64,000 bases of DNA, taken from NCBI RefSeq assembly GCF_001625305.1, contig NW_017802379.1, positions 2,888,829 to 2,952,828 on the forward strand. The letters run 5' to 3'. Every line of letters begins with the position of its first letter. Positions within the stretch are counted from its first letter, which is position 1. This document shows positions 62,513-64,000 of the stretch, piece by piece. The notes under the pieces were generated by a model. That model had not been told where the DNA came from. It saw nothing but the letters and a program-made list of their open reading frames with translations, and did not search any database. The position numbers and the translations under genes were made by a program. Source of the stretch: Branchiostoma belcheri. Its lineage: Eukaryota; Chordata; Leptocardii; Amphioxiformes; Branchiostomatidae.

Positions 62513-64000
62513 TGGTCACCTTGTGATATTGAATGTGTCACTCTTCAGAGTTGTACCTCACGGCACTGTTATTAAATGTGACAGTTGAAGGGTCGGCATT
62601 CGCTTTGAATATACCAACACCTGTACAGTCTTATAACCGCTGAGTAGTGGGTCTCAGTATTGCTTTAAAAGCAGTGATTTTTTTTTACATTGCTGCAAAA
62701 ATCAAAGGGACTAAAATCTGGGAAAGACATGCATTTTTCTGTCACTTGATACTCTAAGCTACCGAGTTTCCCATCCCCATTTATTTTCCATGTATAGGTA
62801 TTAGAACTCTTAATTTGAGCACAACGCTTTGCTTCATTATGCTTCAAGTTGAATGGAAGAAGAAAGGTTTGTTTATTATGATGATTTCCTTTACAGACAC
62901 ACTTATTTCTAAGAAGCTTCTAATGGCTTCTTGATCACTTCCAAAAATGAGACTGGGGACTAGACACATATCTTATGAACTCATGAAGTGTTCTTGGAAA
63001 AGATCATCTTGTGCTCTTAACATAGACTGCTTTAGGAAAGCAAAATGTGTGGGAGGACATGTAGATGAAATATGTGCAGACATGCACTCACCATCATGCT
63101 TGACTTGTAATGACCTATTGCAGCCGCCTGCATATCTTTCCCAGATCAAGAACTCTCCACCCCCATCCATACAGCTTTAGAATAAATCTACCCACACACA
63201 TGACAATTTGATGAAGTCACCACACCACCAACAGATCTTTTATAGCAATTTAACTCTTACACTGTAACAGAAAATTATGACAAAACCCCTCCCACATGCC
63301 CAATTTACTCAAGCAGCTCTTATCTAGGGAAAGCAGATCATCAGAGAGATTTCCAAGAATATCCCTCAAGCAATTATAGGCCCTCTTGTTTTGGCCCTTA
63401 AACCCTAGTCAGCTTAGCAACAGAGATTAGAGATGAATAAGAACATGAAGTGAAAATATCTCTCTATGTATGGTAGGTTGTTTTTCCAGTACTATGAATA
63501 TACAATGACCCTCACAGTTTGAACATTTTTAGTCACAAATGTGGCTAAAATTGATACTATGTTTGATTTCTTCAGAATTTTCACAAAAAAAACAAAGTAC
63601 TGTATATAGTGCATAACAATTGCCCTAGAAAATATTTGTTTAAAATACAGGTGAACATGTTATTACATCATATACTTCATGTCATTATATCCTTCTGTCG
63701 GTGCTGCCTGTATGAAGCAGTTAGAGTAAGTAGATTGTTGTTGTCACACACTTCTTTGGTAATGCCAGCTATAGGAGAACAGATGTCCTTCTCAACTAGA
63801 ATTTGAACAGTACAAATAAAGAGGAATATCAAAATGCTCTCCATATGAAAATAATGCAAAACGATTCTTTGAAAGTTTGAGCTGGTAAGTGCTTGAAGTA
63901 GTACCATCCGTAAGATCCCATCTCACAGGGTTCAGGGAGATTTTATTTGGCAGAAATTCTCCTGCTATCGTCCAATTCTGACACATGGAATCCATCATAC
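62513..64000. other. Non-coding stretch, nothing recognised
   Basis: AT-rich sequence with only short unsupported frames on both strands. No repeat ends or RNA genes were recognised before the window ends. Confidence 0.55.

Noticed and set aside
1-64000. Retrovirus-like, LTR or Polinton remnants
   Set aside because: No long terminal repeats and no polymerase, integrase, capsid or envelope-like reading frame were recognised anywhere in the window.

Overview
This is an animal (eukaryotic) genome window, not a bacterial one. It is AT-rich and non-coding apart from one long intron-less reading frame. I see no operons, ribosome-binding sites, rRNA or tRNA, CRISPR array or provirus. The best guess for the source is an invertebrate deuterostome, most likely a cephalochordate (amphioxus). 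The reasons are a single-exon LRR-Ig receptor gene (a family strongly expanded in amphioxus), very high heterozygosity visible in the assembly, many copies of the palindrome TACATGTA, and Harbinger-type and Helitron-like repeats. A sea urchin, hemichordate or mollusc cannot be excluded from sequence alone.

The only gene I can support is on the minus strand at 29943-32282. It encodes a 779-residue type I membrane protein with a signal peptide, LRR N-cap, about 16 leucine-rich repeats, LRR C-cap, one Ig domain, a Thr/Ser/Pro-rich stalk, one membrane span and a short tail ending in a PDZ-ligand motif (TVV). It looks like a neural or immune-type cell-surface adhesion receptor. The rest of the window is flanking gene desert or intronic sequence of something larger. 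AT-rich stretches alternate with GC-balanced blocks that may be conserved regulatory DNA.

Three places carry a tandem pair of near-identical segments separated by a run of about 20 N: 2707-4051 / 4074-5037, 18682-21712 / 21733-27274, and 50252-52917 / 52938-55541. The simplest reading is that each pair is two alleles of one locus laid end to end by the assembler. Read that way, the window compares two haplotypes. It shows a 376-bp Harbinger-type MITE (3114-3489, TAA target duplication) and a 2.5-kb Helitron-like element (24222-26723) that are each present in one haplotype and absent from the other. The Helitron-like element contains five tandem units of about 150 bp, and a degraded relative lies at 9868-10260.

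The most interesting regulatory signal is a 17-base string, TTCAGCACCAAGGACAG. It occurs three times in unrelated surroundings (12353-12369 minus, 36472-36488 plus, 62492-62508 plus) and fits the vertebrate RE1/NRSE element bound by the neuronal repressor REST. One site lies about 4.2 kb upstream of the LRR-Ig gene start. A weaker match lies at 46069, and two more occur within the second haplotype pair. If a REST-like factor exists in this organism, this would be a locus-wide silencer array around a neural surface receptor.
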